A DNA stretch of 64,000 nt, taken from positions 6,200,001 through 6,264,000 of the forward strand of contig NZ_CP109104.1 of NCBI RefSeq assembly GCF_035917675.1, written 5' to 3'. The translations under genes and the position numbers were made by a program. The first letter of the stretch is position 1. Each line of letters starts with the position of its first letter. Under the pieces are notes generated by a model, which searched no databases, was not told the origin of the DNA, and was given only the letters and a program-made list of their open reading frames with translations. Source of the DNA: Streptomyces sp. NBC_01775 (GTDB lineage Bacteria > Actinomycetota > Actinomycetes > Streptomycetales > Streptomycetaceae). Of the stretch, positions 18,079-27,100 are shown in pieces.

Positions 18079-19452
18079 ATGCCGACTTGCCCGAACGGTC
18101 ACCAGTCGGCGGCCGACGACTGGTGCGAGGTCTGCGGTCACCGCATGACCGGCGCACCCGCCGCGCCCGCTGGTGCCGTACCGCCGCCTCCTCAGCCGCC
18201 CGGAGGCCCCGGCGGCTACGGCTACCCCGGTCCACCCGGAGCCCCCGGCGCTCCCGGCCCGCCGCCGCCCGCGCCCGGCCAGGGCTACGGCTACCCCGGC
18301 CCCGGTCCGGGCGTGCCCCAGCAGGGTCCCGGCCAGACCCAGGCCGAGCTGTGCCCCCAGTGCGGCACACCCCGTGAGATGCAGGCGCCCTTCTGCGAGG
18401 GATGCCGCTACAACTTCCTGACGCACTCCCCGACCACCTATGCGCCGCCGGCGGCGCAGCATCCGGGTGCGCCCGGCGGCTTCCCCGGCCAGGGCCCAGG
18501 GACTCAGCCCCAGGGGCCGGGCCCCCAGATCCCGGGTCAGGGCCACCACCAGCCGCCCGGCCCGCCCCAGGGCGGGCAGCCGATGCAGCCCTACCCCGGC
18601 GGACCCGCCAACGGGCAGGGCCAGGGCCCCGGTCAGGACCCGCAGGGTTTCGAGTACGAGCGCTCCCAGCCCTCCGAGATGAACCGCCCCGCCGAGCCGC
18701 TGTTTCCGTACAACGGACAGCAGGAGTCCGCCCAGCCGAGCGATGACTGGGTGCTCTCCCCGCCCGGATCCGTGGAGCAGCGGCAGGCCGCGGCCGGCGC
18801 GCCGCCCCCGGCTCCCGCGCCGCCCCTCCAGCCGCACGCGCCCGAGGGCCCCCAGCCCCCGCGCCAGCCCGGGCCGCCGAGCCTGCCCGGCATGGGCGGG
18901 CAGGGAGCCCCTCCGCAGCAGGGAGGGCCCGGGCAGCCGCCCGAGTTCCCGCAGCAGGAGTACGGCCAACGGCAGGAGTACGGGCAGCAGGGCGATTACG
19001 GTCAGCAGCAGCCGGATTACGGCCGGCCCGGAGCCCCGCAGCCGGGCGGCCCCTGGATGGCGGTGATCGCGCCGGATCGCGGGTACTTCACGGCGATGAT
19101 GGGACGCAGCGGCCCGGAGGCCGCCGCGCTCAACTTGCCCGCGTACTCACCGGAGCAGCAGCTTCCGCTGTCCGGGCCCCAGATCACCATCGGCCGCCGC
19201 CGCGCCTCCACGGGCGAGGCCCCGGACATCGATCTGGGCCGCCCGCCGGAGGACCCCGGCGTCTCCCACCAGCACGCCGTCCTGGTCCAGCAGCCCGACG
19301 GCACCTGGTCGGTCGTCGATCAGGACTCCACCAACGGCACCACCATCAACGGTGCCGAGGACCCGATCCAGCCCTACGTCCCCGTCCCCCTCAAGGAGGG
19401 CGACCGGGTCCACGTCGGCGCCTGGACGACGATCACGCTGCACCGTACGTAG
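18079..19452 (+). CDS. FHA-domain protein with N-terminal zinc ribbons
   Basis: 457 aa. A short zinc ribbon (CPNGH and CEVCGH, residues 4-21), a Pro/Gly-rich stretch, a second ribbon (CPQCG and CEGC, about 93-112), a long Pro/Gln/Gly-rich disordered region, and a C-terminal FHA domain (about 365-455). The phosphothreonine-binding residues are seen as GRRR, SHQHAVL and STNGTTING. FHA proteins read phosphothreonine; in mycobacteria GarA plays this part for PknG. This protein is much longer than GarA and lacks the GarA N-terminal ETTS phosphosite, so its working may differ. Its stop overlaps the convergent sugar kinase gene by 20 bases. Confidence 0.9.
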   Translation: MPTCPNGHQSAADDWCEVCGHRMTGAPAAPAGAVPPPPQPPGGPGGYGYPGPPGAPGAPGPPPPAPGQGYGYPGPGPGVPQQGPGQTQAELCPQCGTPREMQAPFCEGCRYNFLTHSPTTYAPPAAQHPGAPGGFPGQGPGTQPQGPGPQIPGQGHHQPPGPPQGGQPMQPYPGGPANGQGQGPGQDPQGFEYERSQPSEMNRPAEPLFPYNGQQESAQPSDDWVLSPPGSVEQRQAAAGAPPPAPAPPLQPHAPEGPQPPRQPGPPSLPGMGGQGAPPQQGGPGQPPEFPQQEYGQRQEYGQQGDYGQQQPDYGRPGAPQPGGPWMAVIAPDRGYFTAMMGRSGPEAAALNLPAYSPEQQLPLSGPQITIGRRRASTGEAPDIDLGRPPEDPGVSHQHAVLVQQPDGTWSVVDQDSTNGTTINGAEDPIQPYVPVPLKEGDRVHVGAWTTITLHRT

Positions 19453-20443
19453 CCCGCAGCCGGGCGTGGGCCCCCTCGCCGGCCTGGGCGCGGTCCAGGG
19501 CCAGCAGGCCCGCGCCCAGGACCGGCGGGGCCTGGACGGTGTGCGCGGTGGCCTTGGGGGCGCGTTCCGCCAGCCGCTCCGCCAGCCGGTCGTCCAGCAG
19601 GGCCTGCCCCGACGTGAGGATGCCGCCGCCCAGGTAGACGGGTGCGGCCGTCTCCAGAAGGCCGAGGCGGGTGAGGGCGACCACCGCGAGGGAGACGATC
19701 TCCTCGGCCTGGCGGCGCACCAGCGAGAGGGCGATGCCGTCGCCGTCCCGCGCCGCCTCGAACAGCGGCGGGACCAGCTCGTACCGGCGCCCGCCGGAGA
19801 TCTCGCCCAGGTGCAGCGCCTCTATGAGCGCGTACATCGAGGGCAGCCCGAAGTGGTCGGGCAGCGTCCGCGCGAGCGTGGTCGGCTCGCCCCTGCCGTC
19901 CTCGGCGCGTGCCGCGTGCCACAGCGCCTCGGTGGCCAGGCCCCCGCCGCCGCCCCAGTCTCCGGATATCAGGCCGACGGAGGGGAAGCGGTGGACGCGG
20001 CCGTCCTCCGCCCTGCCGACGCAGTTGATGCCCGCACCGCACACGACGGCCACGCCGTGCCGTAAGGAGCCGTCGTCGGGCAGCCCCGCGCGCAGGAGCG
20101 CGAACGTGTCGTTCGCCACATGCACGGCCTCGCCCCAGCCGCGCGCGGTGACGGCCTCCGCCAACTCCCGCTCCTCACGCGGCAGATCGGCGTTGGCCAG
20201 ACAGGCGGACACCTGCCCGAAGCGGCGGCCCCCGCCGGCCGGCAGCCCGGCATCGGCCGCCGCCCGCTCCACGGCGGCGCCGAGCACCGCGACGGCGGCC
20301 TCGACGCCCACCCTGGGCGGCTGGAACTCGCCGCCGCGCGCCGAGCCCAGGACGGTCCCGTCGGGGGCGACGACGGCGACATCGGTCTTGCTGTTGCCCG
20401 CGTCGATGGCCAGGCACGGCGCGCCGGATAAGGTCAGGCCCAT
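19433..20443 (-). CDS. BadF/BadG-type sugar kinase (N-acetylglucosamine kinase-like)
   Basis: 336 aa. ASKHA-fold kinase with phosphate-1 motif AIDAGNSKTDVAV near the N-terminus, the adenosine-side motif VVCGAGINCVG and a C-terminal VYLGGGILTSG. The family phosphorylates GlcNAc, glucosamine or related sugars in the cytoplasm. It starts at ATG 20443, overlapping the GH4 gene by 10 bases. From memory, Streptomyces chitosan-oligosaccharide (csn) clusters hold a kinase next to a GH4 enzyme in this order, so an amino-sugar substrate is plausible. Its 3' end overlaps the convergent FHA gene by 20 bases and no terminator is visible between them. Confidence 0.85.
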   Translation of the reverse strand: MGLTLSGAPCLAIDAGNSKTDVAVVAPDGTVLGSARGGEFQPPRVGVEAAVAVLGAAVERAAADAGLPAGGGRRFGQVSACLANADLPREERELAEAVTARGWGEAVHVANDTFALLRAGLPDDGSLRHGVAVVCGAGINCVGRAEDGRVHRFPSVGLISGDWGGGGGLATEALWHAARAEDGRGEPTTLARTLPDHFGLPSMYALIEALHLGEISGGRRYELVPPLFEAARDGDGIALSLVRRQAEEIVSLAVVALTRLGLLETAAPVYLGGGILTSGQALLDDRLAERLAERAPKATAHTVQAPPVLGAGLLALDRAQAGEGAHARLRATYGAA

Positions 20444-21702
20444 GCGAGGTGCTCCCGGTTGTGCGCGAGCAGAAGGTCGGTCAGCCGCTCGGCGGGGCCG
20501 TACTGCCCGATGAGCGGGTGGGCCAGCAAGGCCTTGAAGACCCGGTCCCGGCCGCCGCGCAGCGCGGCCTCCAGCGCGAGCCGCTCGTAGGCGGCCACGT
20601 GCGAGACCAGCCCGGTGAACAGCGGATCGAGCCGCGGCGCCGCCAGGGGTGCGGCGCCCGCGGGTGAGATCCGTGCGGGAACCTCCACGACCGCGTCGTC
20701 CGGGAGGAAGGGCAGTGTCCCGTTGTTGAGGGTGTTCACCACCTGCACGCTCGCGTCCTGCCCGGAGCCGAGCAAAGAGGCCGCGAGGGCGACCGCCGCC
20801 TCGGAGTAGAAGGCACCGCCCCGCTCGGCGAGCAGCTCGGGCTTCTCCGTCAGCTCCGGGTCCGCGTACATCTCCAGCAACCGCCGCTCCATGGCGGCCA
20901 CCTCGGCGGCGCGCGAGGGCTTGGTGCGCAGCTCGTCCACGACGGTGTCGTGCGCGTAGTAGTAGCGCAGGTAGTACGAGGGCACCACGCCGAGCCGCTC
21001 CAGGGCGGTCGCGGGAAGCCGCAGCTTCTCGGCTATCCGGTGGCCGTGTTCGGCGATGAGCCGGGGGAGCACCTGCTCGCCGTCCGGGCCGCCGAGGCGT
21101 ACGCCCAGCTCCCAGGTGAGGTGATTGAGCCCGTAATGCTCCAGATACACCCGCTCGGGTGGCTCCTCCAGCAGCCCGGCGAAGGTGCGCTGGAGGTGGA
21201 TGGCCACGTTGCACAGTCCGACGGCCTTGTGGCCCTCGGACAGCAGTGCGCGGGTGACGATGCCGACGGGGTTGGTGAAGTCGATGATCCAGGCATCCGG
21301 TGCGGCCCCGCGCACCCGTTCGGCGATGTCCAGGACGACCGGGACGGTGCGCAGCGCCTTGGCGAGCCCGCCGGCGCCGGTGGTCTCCTGGCCGACGCAG
21401 CCGCACTCCAGCGGCCAGGTCTCATCCTGTCCGCGGGCCGCCTGGCCGCCCACGCGGAGCTGGATGAGCACCGCGTCCGCTCCCTCGACGCCCGCGTCCA
21501 GGTCGGCGGTGGTGGTGATCGTCCCCGGATGCCCCTGGCGGGAGAGGATGCGGCGGGCCAGGCCGGAGACCCGCTCCAGGCGGTCCGCGTCGGGGTCGAT
21601 CAGCACGAGCTCGGTGACCGGCAGGGTGCCCCGTAACCGGGCGAAGCCGTCGACGAGTTCGGGTGTGTAGGTCGAGCCGCCACCCACTACGGAAAGTCGC
21701 AC
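20434..21702 (-). CDS. GH4-family 6-phospho-beta-glucosidase or related glycosidase
   Basis: 422 aa. NAD+- and Mn2+-dependent glycosidase. NAD-binding VVGGGSTYTPELV begins at residue 5, the metal-ligand Cys lies in GLCNVAIH and the His in GLNHLTWEL, and IIDFTNPVGI is also conserved. Family members cleave (phospho)disaccharides by an oxidation-elimination route in the cytoplasm. The product would feed the coupled kinase gene. It starts at GTG 21702 behind CAGGAG. No sugar transporter lies beside it, although such pairs usually follow ABC transporter genes; a decayed ROK regulator remnant lies just upstream instead. Confidence 0.9.
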   Translation of the reverse strand: MRLSVVGGGSTYTPELVDGFARLRGTLPVTELVLIDPDADRLERVSGLARRILSRQGHPGTITTTADLDAGVEGADAVLIQLRVGGQAARGQDETWPLECGCVGQETTGAGGLAKALRTVPVVLDIAERVRGAAPDAWIIDFTNPVGIVTRALLSEGHKAVGLCNVAIHLQRTFAGLLEEPPERVYLEHYGLNHLTWELGVRLGGPDGEQVLPRLIAEHGHRIAEKLRLPATALERLGVVPSYYLRYYYAHDTVVDELRTKPSRAAEVAAMERRLLEMYADPELTEKPELLAERGGAFYSEAAVALAASLLGSGQDASVQVVNTLNNGTLPFLPDDAVVEVPARISPAGAAPLAAPRLDPLFTGLVSHVAAYERLALEAALRGGRDRVFKALLAHPLIGQYGPAERLTDLLLAHNREHLAWA

Positions 21703-21708
21703 CAGCTC

Positions 21709-21915
21709 TCAACTCCTGTCAGGCTCACGCTTTCGGTGAAGGCACGTCGGGGTGTTCGGCGAGGTGTCGCACACCTCGTCGCGGGTGGTGGCGAGGCGCT
21801 GTGCAACGCGCCCTTCAGGGCGGGGTGTTCGGTCATGGAGCCCAGGACCGGCTTGGGCCGGGGCACGGCCGGCTCCGCCGGTTCGGCGCGCACCAGCTCG
21901 CGAAGCGGTGTGGCA
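21709..21915 (-). pseudogene. C-terminal remnant of a ROK-family regulator, frameshifted
   Basis: Minus-strand codons with near-perfect G/C third positions run from about 21915 to 21797 and read TPLRELVRAEPAEP then PKPVLGSMTEHPALKGALHS. The frame then shifts. A second frame with equally good codon bias reads LATTRDEVCDTS on to the TGA at 21709-21711. Restoring one C near 21794-21796 joins them as GALHSALATTRDEV, which has the shape of the ROK C-terminus (GALxxALxxxRxEVF). The N-terminal DNA-binding part is absent. It ends 7 bases before the GH4 start, so it was probably the regulator of that operon. A match to ROK proteins by search would confirm it. Confidence 0.55.
21760..21778. promoter_or_regulatory. 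Perfect inverted repeat upstream of the GH4 gene
   Basis: CGAGGTGT-CGC-ACACCTCG, with two perfect 8-base arms and a 3-base spacer, ends 58 bases upstream of GTG 21702. It lies inside the ROK remnant, so it may be a chance feature of old coding sequence, a binding site or a small hairpin. Confidence 0.3.
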
Positions 21916-22015
21916 ACTCCGCGCGGGCGCCCGCCCCTTCGCCGTCATCCGAAGCCGCCGGGGCGTCCTGTCCGGTCGCTCGGCTCGGCAGCGCCGCCCC
22001 GCCTCCCCGCAACTG

Positions 22016-22032
22016 TTAGGAAGGTTGCCCAT
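22016..22032. promoter_or_regulatory. Candidate ROK-type (csn-box-like) operator
   Basis: TTAGGAAGGTTGCCCAT matches 13 of 17 positions of the palindrome TTAGGAA-AGT-TTCCTAA that I recall for ROK regulators of chitosan/amino-sugar operons. It lies about 315 bases upstream of the GH4 gene, in an AT-richer patch next to TTTATGG, where a promoter for the leftward operon would fit. The consensus is from memory. Confidence 0.35.
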
Positions 22033-22203
22033 TTATGGCAGGACAGTAGGCCCCCGCCCAGGCACCGTCAACGGATGGAACTGCGCTCCGGCCGCGCGGG
22101 AACAGAGGGGGAGCGAGGGGGCGGGTCCACCCTGCGCCGGGAAGACCGCCCTGCGCCGGGAAGACCGCTCGGCGCCGGGGGGCCCGCCCCGCCGGGGAAG
22201 CGC

Positions 22204-23223
22204 TCAGCGCTGCTGGAAGGGGATGCCGTCGCCCTTCTCCAGCGCGATGGTCGGGCGGCCCGCCTGGATGGCCAGGGAGTGGTCGTCCACGATCTCGATC
22301 CCGCGCGCGTCCAGCGCCCTCTTGATGCGCCAGCGCAGCTCCCGCTCGGCGCCCAGGCTCTTGTCGGGCATCGTCTTGGCCGACACCCGCAGCACCATGG
22401 ACTCCAGCGTCACCTCGTCCAGCCCCAGCACCTCGACGGGCTCCCACAGGACCTCGTCCCACGGGCTGTCCTTGCCCATCTCCTCGCCCGCCGTGATGAT
22501 CGCGGACCGTACCTCTTCCAGGTCCTCGCTGGAGCGCACCTGGACGTCGAGCATCGCCATGGCCCAGCCTTGGCTGAGGTTGCCGACGCGCTTGATCTCG
22601 CCGTTGCGGATGTACCAGATCTCGCCGCCGTCGCCGCGCAGCTGCGTCACCCGCAGTCCGATCTCCATGACGACGCCGGACGCCTCGCCCACATCGACCC
22701 GGTCACCCACGCCGTACTGGTCCTCCAGCAGCATGAACATGCCCGCCAGAACGTCGGTCACCAGGTTGCGGGCGCCGAAGCCCAGTGCTACACCCGCCAC
22801 ACCCGCGCTGGCCAGCAGCGGGGCGAGGTTGATGCCGAGCCCGGAGAGCACGGTCAACGCCGCGGTACCCAGGATCACGAACGAGGCGACACTGCGCAGG
22901 ATGGAGCCGATGGCCTCGGAGCGCTGCCTTCTGCGCTCGCCGTTCACCAACAGCCCGCGCAGCGCGTTGCCGCTGTCCACGACCTCGGCCCTGCGGTTCA
23001 TGCGGGATATGAGCTTGGTGATGGCGCGCCGGATGACATAGCGCAGCACCACGGCGATGACGCAGACGAAGACGATCCGCACCCCGGTCGCCAGCCAGTC
23101 CGACCAGTTCTCCTGGAACCAGCCCGCGGCCTCGTCCGCCGACTCCTGGGCGTCCTCCAAGGAGCGCGGCGGCTGAGGGCCGTCGGGCGAAGGGGACGGG
23201 GAGGCGCTGAGCAGCCAATACAC
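22204..23223 (-). CDS. MscS-family mechanosensitive ion channel
   Basis: 339 aa. Three hydrophobic segments (about 46-66, 112-134 and 136-160) precede the cytoplasmic MscS beta domain. The pore helix is the Gly/Ala-rich LASAGVAGVALGFGARNLVTD, followed by the gating region DVLAGMFMLLEDQYGVGDRV. Such channels release solutes on hypo-osmotic shock. The start is GTG 23223, eight bases after GGAAGG. It is a single gene, divergent from the HNH gene across a 276-base gap. Confidence 0.92.
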   Translation of the reverse strand: MYWLLSASPSPSPDGPQPPRSLEDAQESADEAAGWFQENWSDWLATGVRIVFVCVIAVVLRYVIRRAITKLISRMNRRAEVVDSGNALRGLLVNGERRRQRSEAIGSILRSVASFVILGTAALTVLSGLGINLAPLLASAGVAGVALGFGARNLVTDVLAGMFMLLEDQYGVGDRVDVGEASGVVMEIGLRVTQLRGDGGEIWYIRNGEIKRVGNLSQGWAMAMLDVQVRSSEDLEEVRSAIITAGEEMGKDSPWDEVLWEPVEVLGLDEVTLESMVLRVSAKTMPDKSLGAERELRWRIKRALDARGIEIVDDHSLAIQAGRPTIALEKGDGIPFQQR

Positions 23224-23499
23224 AGGGTTGACCTTCCGTGCGAGTCACATCCGTGGAGGCAGGCTACGGATGCCGCGACCACACTAACGGCGCAGAGCCT
23301 TCACATTTGTTGTCACTGAGCAGTATGGGATCAGGTTTTCGAGGGAGAGGGCTGTTTCGACGGGGGAAGCAGTCGGTGTGGTCCAAAACACGCTCGATGT
23401 GTTGCCCGGTCGTGGTGGCGAAGTCACCAGGGCACGGGACACACTGAGGGGAGATCGTCCCGGCGCGAGCCACGCGCCGCCGACGTACAAGGAGGCACC

Positions 23500-24039
23500 G
23501 TGCCGCATGTCCTGGTCCTCAACGCGTCGTACGAGCCGCTGGGCGTCGTACCGCTTCGCCGCGCGCTCATCCTCGTCCTCAACGACAAGGCGGTCAGCCT
23601 GGAGGACTCCGGCGCACTGATGCACAGCGCGACCCGCGTCATACCCGCTCCGAGCGTTGTCCGCCTGAAGCGCTTCGTGAGGGTGCCCTTTCGCGGAGCC
23701 GTTCCCCTCACGCGCCGCGCGCTGTTCGCCAGGGACGGCGGACGCTGCGCGTACTGCGGTGGTGTCGCAACCAGCGTCGACCACGTCATCCCGCGCAGCA
23801 GGGGAGGGATCCACGCCTGGGAGAACGTCGTCGCGGCGTGCCGTCGCTGCAACCATGTGAAGGCGGACCACCATGTGGCGGAGCTGGGCTGGCGGTTGCG
23901 CCACCAACCCGCGCCGCCCTCCGGCCTCGCCTGGCGGATCATCGGCACGGGGCATAGGGACCCGCGATGGCTGCCCTACCTCCAGCCATACGGCGCGGAC
24001 GACGACCTCGCCCGGATCGACGGCAGATCCACTGCCTGA
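23500..24039 (+). CDS. HNH endonuclease
   Basis: 179 aa. An N-terminal beta domain (HVLVLNASYEPLGVV) precedes an HNH/zinc module with Cys83 and Cys86 (CAYC), Asp94-His95 (VDHVIPRSRGG), Asn109 and Cys114 and Cys117 (CRRC), ending in NHVKADH. The metal-dependent nuclease fold is clear. This type is conserved as a stand-alone chromosomal gene in actinobacteria and its role is unknown. GTG 23500 follows AAGGAGG at 23489-23494. No methyltransferase or other restriction gene is adjacent. It converges on the GH84 gene with 77 bases between the stops. Confidence 0.92.
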   Translation: MPHVLVLNASYEPLGVVPLRRALILVLNDKAVSLEDSGALMHSATRVIPAPSVVRLKRFVRVPFRGAVPLTRRALFARDGGRCAYCGGVATSVDHVIPRSRGGIHAWENVVAACRRCNHVKADHHVAELGWRLRHQPAPPSGLAWRIIGTGHRDPRWLPYLQPYGADDDLARIDGRSTA

Positions 24040-24116
24040 GACCCGGGCGTTGTTGTTGCCACGGCGGGTGCCGCTCCCGTGACGGACGCTGTGCCTCTGC
24101 GGCCGGCGCCGCCCTC

Positions 24117-27100
24117 CTACGACCTGTCCCCGGTCCGGCGTGCGTGCCGGGCCTTGCCGCCGTCCACGGCGTGGATCCCGACCGACCAGAGCGAGATGCC
24201 GTAGCGCGTCGCCCGCTTGTCCCCCTGGACGCGGACGAAGCGGGTGTCGGCGGGAGCGTCCATCCGGACCGACTCCTTGCCGCCCTCCCCGTCGCGCACG
24301 GTCGCCGCGGTGCGCCAGCGCTTGCCGTCGGGCGAGACCTGGATCCGGTAGCGGGAGGCGTAGGCGTCCTGCCAGTGCAGCACTACCTGGCCCACCCGCG
24401 CCTTCCGGGCCAGCTCCACCTGTACCCACTCGCCGTCCTTGGCGGGCGAGGACCAGCGCGTGCCGCGCTTGCCGTCCGTGACGGCGGCGGCGGGGAAGTC
24501 CTTCGTCTCGTCCGCCGAGGAACTGGCACGCCCCTCCCGCGCGAGGTCCGGCCCCGAAGTGCGCGGATAGGCCCGCACGGTCAGGGTGACCCGCTCCCCG
24601 CGGAAGGAGACCGGGACCCGATAGGTGCCAGCCTTGACCGAGTTGTCCGCCGTGATCCGCAGTGGTACGTCCACCGTGCCGCCGCGCCGTACGGTCGAGC
24701 GCGCCGGAGTGCGGACGGTGAAGCCCTTGGGCGCCTTCACCGTGACCTTGCCGCGCACGTCCGAGGGCCGGTGCCCCGTCAGCCGCGCGTGCGCCCGTGC
24801 GGGGCTCCCGCCGATCACCGCGTCCACCGTCGTACGGGGCAGCGCCAGCGAGGTCTTGGGGGTGTCCGCGTACCAGGGGGTGATCTCGTGGACGACGGGC
24901 GGCTCGGTGTCCTTGGCCCACACCAGGCGCAGCGCGTCGGCCTTGGCCCGGTCGTGCCCCGCCGTCAGTTGGGTCCAGCCGCTCTCCGAAAGGGCGCCGA
25001 GGCTGTGCCAGCCCTTGCCCGGGACGTGGGCCTGTACCTTCGCGCGGGTGCCTGAGCCCGGCCCGGTCAGCACCGTGACGGCGCGCAGCGGGCGCGCTTC
25101 GGGCAGCGCGAGCGTCATCGCAGGGCGCCGCGCCGCCTCTTCCGGGCCGCCGCCCTGGGAGGGGGGCACGAGCATGGGCGGGCTGTCCGGGGTGAAGCGC
25201 CCGGCCGCCGGTACGCCCGCCGCGCGGTAGGCCGTGGCCGGGTCGCCGTCCACGACGGAGGACAGCGGGGAGCCGGGGACGGGGCCGGGGGTGCCGTGCA
25301 CGGCCGGCTTCCGGCCGGGAGCACCGCCGGGCGCCCCGGATGCCTTGGCGCCGTCCGAGCCCTCCGGATGCCCGGCGTTTTTACCCGGGGAGCCGGGGGA
25401 GCCCTGGTCGCCGCCGTCGCTCTTGGGCTTCCGTACGCCCGTCCACTCGTCCGAGAGCCGGAGTGCCTTGTCGGCGAAGGCGGCCAGCACGCCCTTGCCG
25501 ACCGTGGCCTTGTGCTTGCCGCGCTGCTCGCTCTCCGCGCGCAGCCGCCTGACGTCCAGCTGCGCCTTCCAGACCGCGGCGCCGTCGCCCCGGGCCTGCG
25601 CCACCACCATGTCGACCGAGCGCTCGCCGGCCTCGCCCAGCCGGGACAGCTCGGACAGCCACGGCTCGACCTCCTTCGCGAGGCCGGAGGGCACCCGCGA
25701 GGGCGCCGTACGCATCGCGGAGAAGGCCGTACGCAGCCGCTTGGCGGCCTTGGCCAGCTCCTGCTTGTCGCCGCGCTCGTAGGCCGTCCAGAAGGCCTCC
25801 AGCAGCGGGCGCACATACGCGGACTCGTCGCCGTCGAGCACCGAGGAGGTGTCGTTGCCCGCCAGCGCGTGCACCGCGGCGCGGGTACGCGGGTCGGCCT
25901 CACGTCCGCCCGCGACCTCGTCGATGGCGGCCCGCCAGGACTCCTGCGGGCGGTAGCCGCGCGGGTTCCAGGCGTAGTCGGCCGCTGTGAACAGCGGGAT
26001 GCGGGAGGCCGTCGGCTGTTCCATCGCGTTGGTGAGCAGCGCGGCCGATCCGTTCGCGACGGCGGGCTCCCTGCCTTGGTAGGGGCCCAGGAAGATGCGG
26101 TCCTGCGCGTAGTCGTTGACCGGATAGTTGTCCAGCGTCACCAGCCGGTGGCGCGGGAACGCCGTCTGTGCCCGCGCCAGTTCGTCGCCGGTGATGGTGC
26201 GCGGGACGACCCCGACGCCGCTCCATCCGATCTCGACCCGGTCATCCAGCCGCTTGGCGAGCGCCGCGCGGTAGTCCGTCCTGCCCTTCTGGTAGAACTC
26301 CGTCGGCACCAGCGACAGCGGCTCCGCGCCCGGATGGCGCTCGGCCAGGTGCTTGGCGACCTCGTTGGTCAGCTCCGCCTGCGCGCGGGCCGCCGCCTCG
26401 GGGCCCGAGCCATAGGTGTCGGCGTCGTTGTCGCAGTGCCACTCGCTGTAGCTGACGTCCTCGAAGCGCAGCTGGAAGGAGCGCACGCCCAGCGCGCGCA
26501 TCGCGTCCAGCTTGCGCAGGAGGGCCTTGCGGTCGTCCTTCGAGGAGAAGCACAGGTCCTGTCCCGGCGAGACCGCCCAGCTCAGCACCACGTGGTTGCG
26601 CTTGGCGCGCTCGGTCAGCTTCCGGAATTCCGCGCGCTGTCCGGCGGGGTACGGGTCGCGCCAGCGGGCGGCCTGGCGGTACGGATCGTCGCCCGGCGCG
26701 TAGAGATAGCGGTTCTGCTTGGTGCGGCCCAGGAAGTCCAGCTGGGCCAGGCGCTCTTCGCTCGTCCAGGGCTGCCCGTAGAAGCCCTCGGTGGTCCCGC
26801 GCACCGGCGCCGCGGGCCAGTCGCGCACGGTCACTCCGGGGAAGCCGCGCGCTCCTTCGTGCCGCGTGACGAGCTGCCGGAGGGTCTGGGCCGCGTAGAA
26901 CAGCCCGTCGTCGTCGGCCCCTTCGAGTGCCACGGTGTCGCGCCCGTCGTGCCTCCCGGTTGCCAGGCGGTAGCCGCCTCGGGGCAGGTCGGAGCGGGCC
27001 GGAGCGCGCAGCGCGCGCAGCGCGCCCTCGGCGGACCCGGTGCCGACGCGTACGACGAGGCTGTCCGGGGGGATCGGCTGCTCCGTACGGCGCGGGTGTC

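Larger units (their letters stand above)
21703..22203. other. Intergenic region between the GH4 gene and mscS
   Basis: About 500 bases. The left half is the decayed ROK coding remnant, then the operator-like palindrome at 22016-22032, and the right part (22033-22203) has GCGCCGGGAAGACCG-type short repeats (for example around 22131-22175) and no coding signal. Confidence 0.5.

Noticed and set aside
21709..22032. 108-codon minus-strand frame as an intact small gene
   Set aside because: Only its last third has coding-type codons; the rest is out of frame with the better-coded ROK-like segment, so it is treated as a pseudogene.
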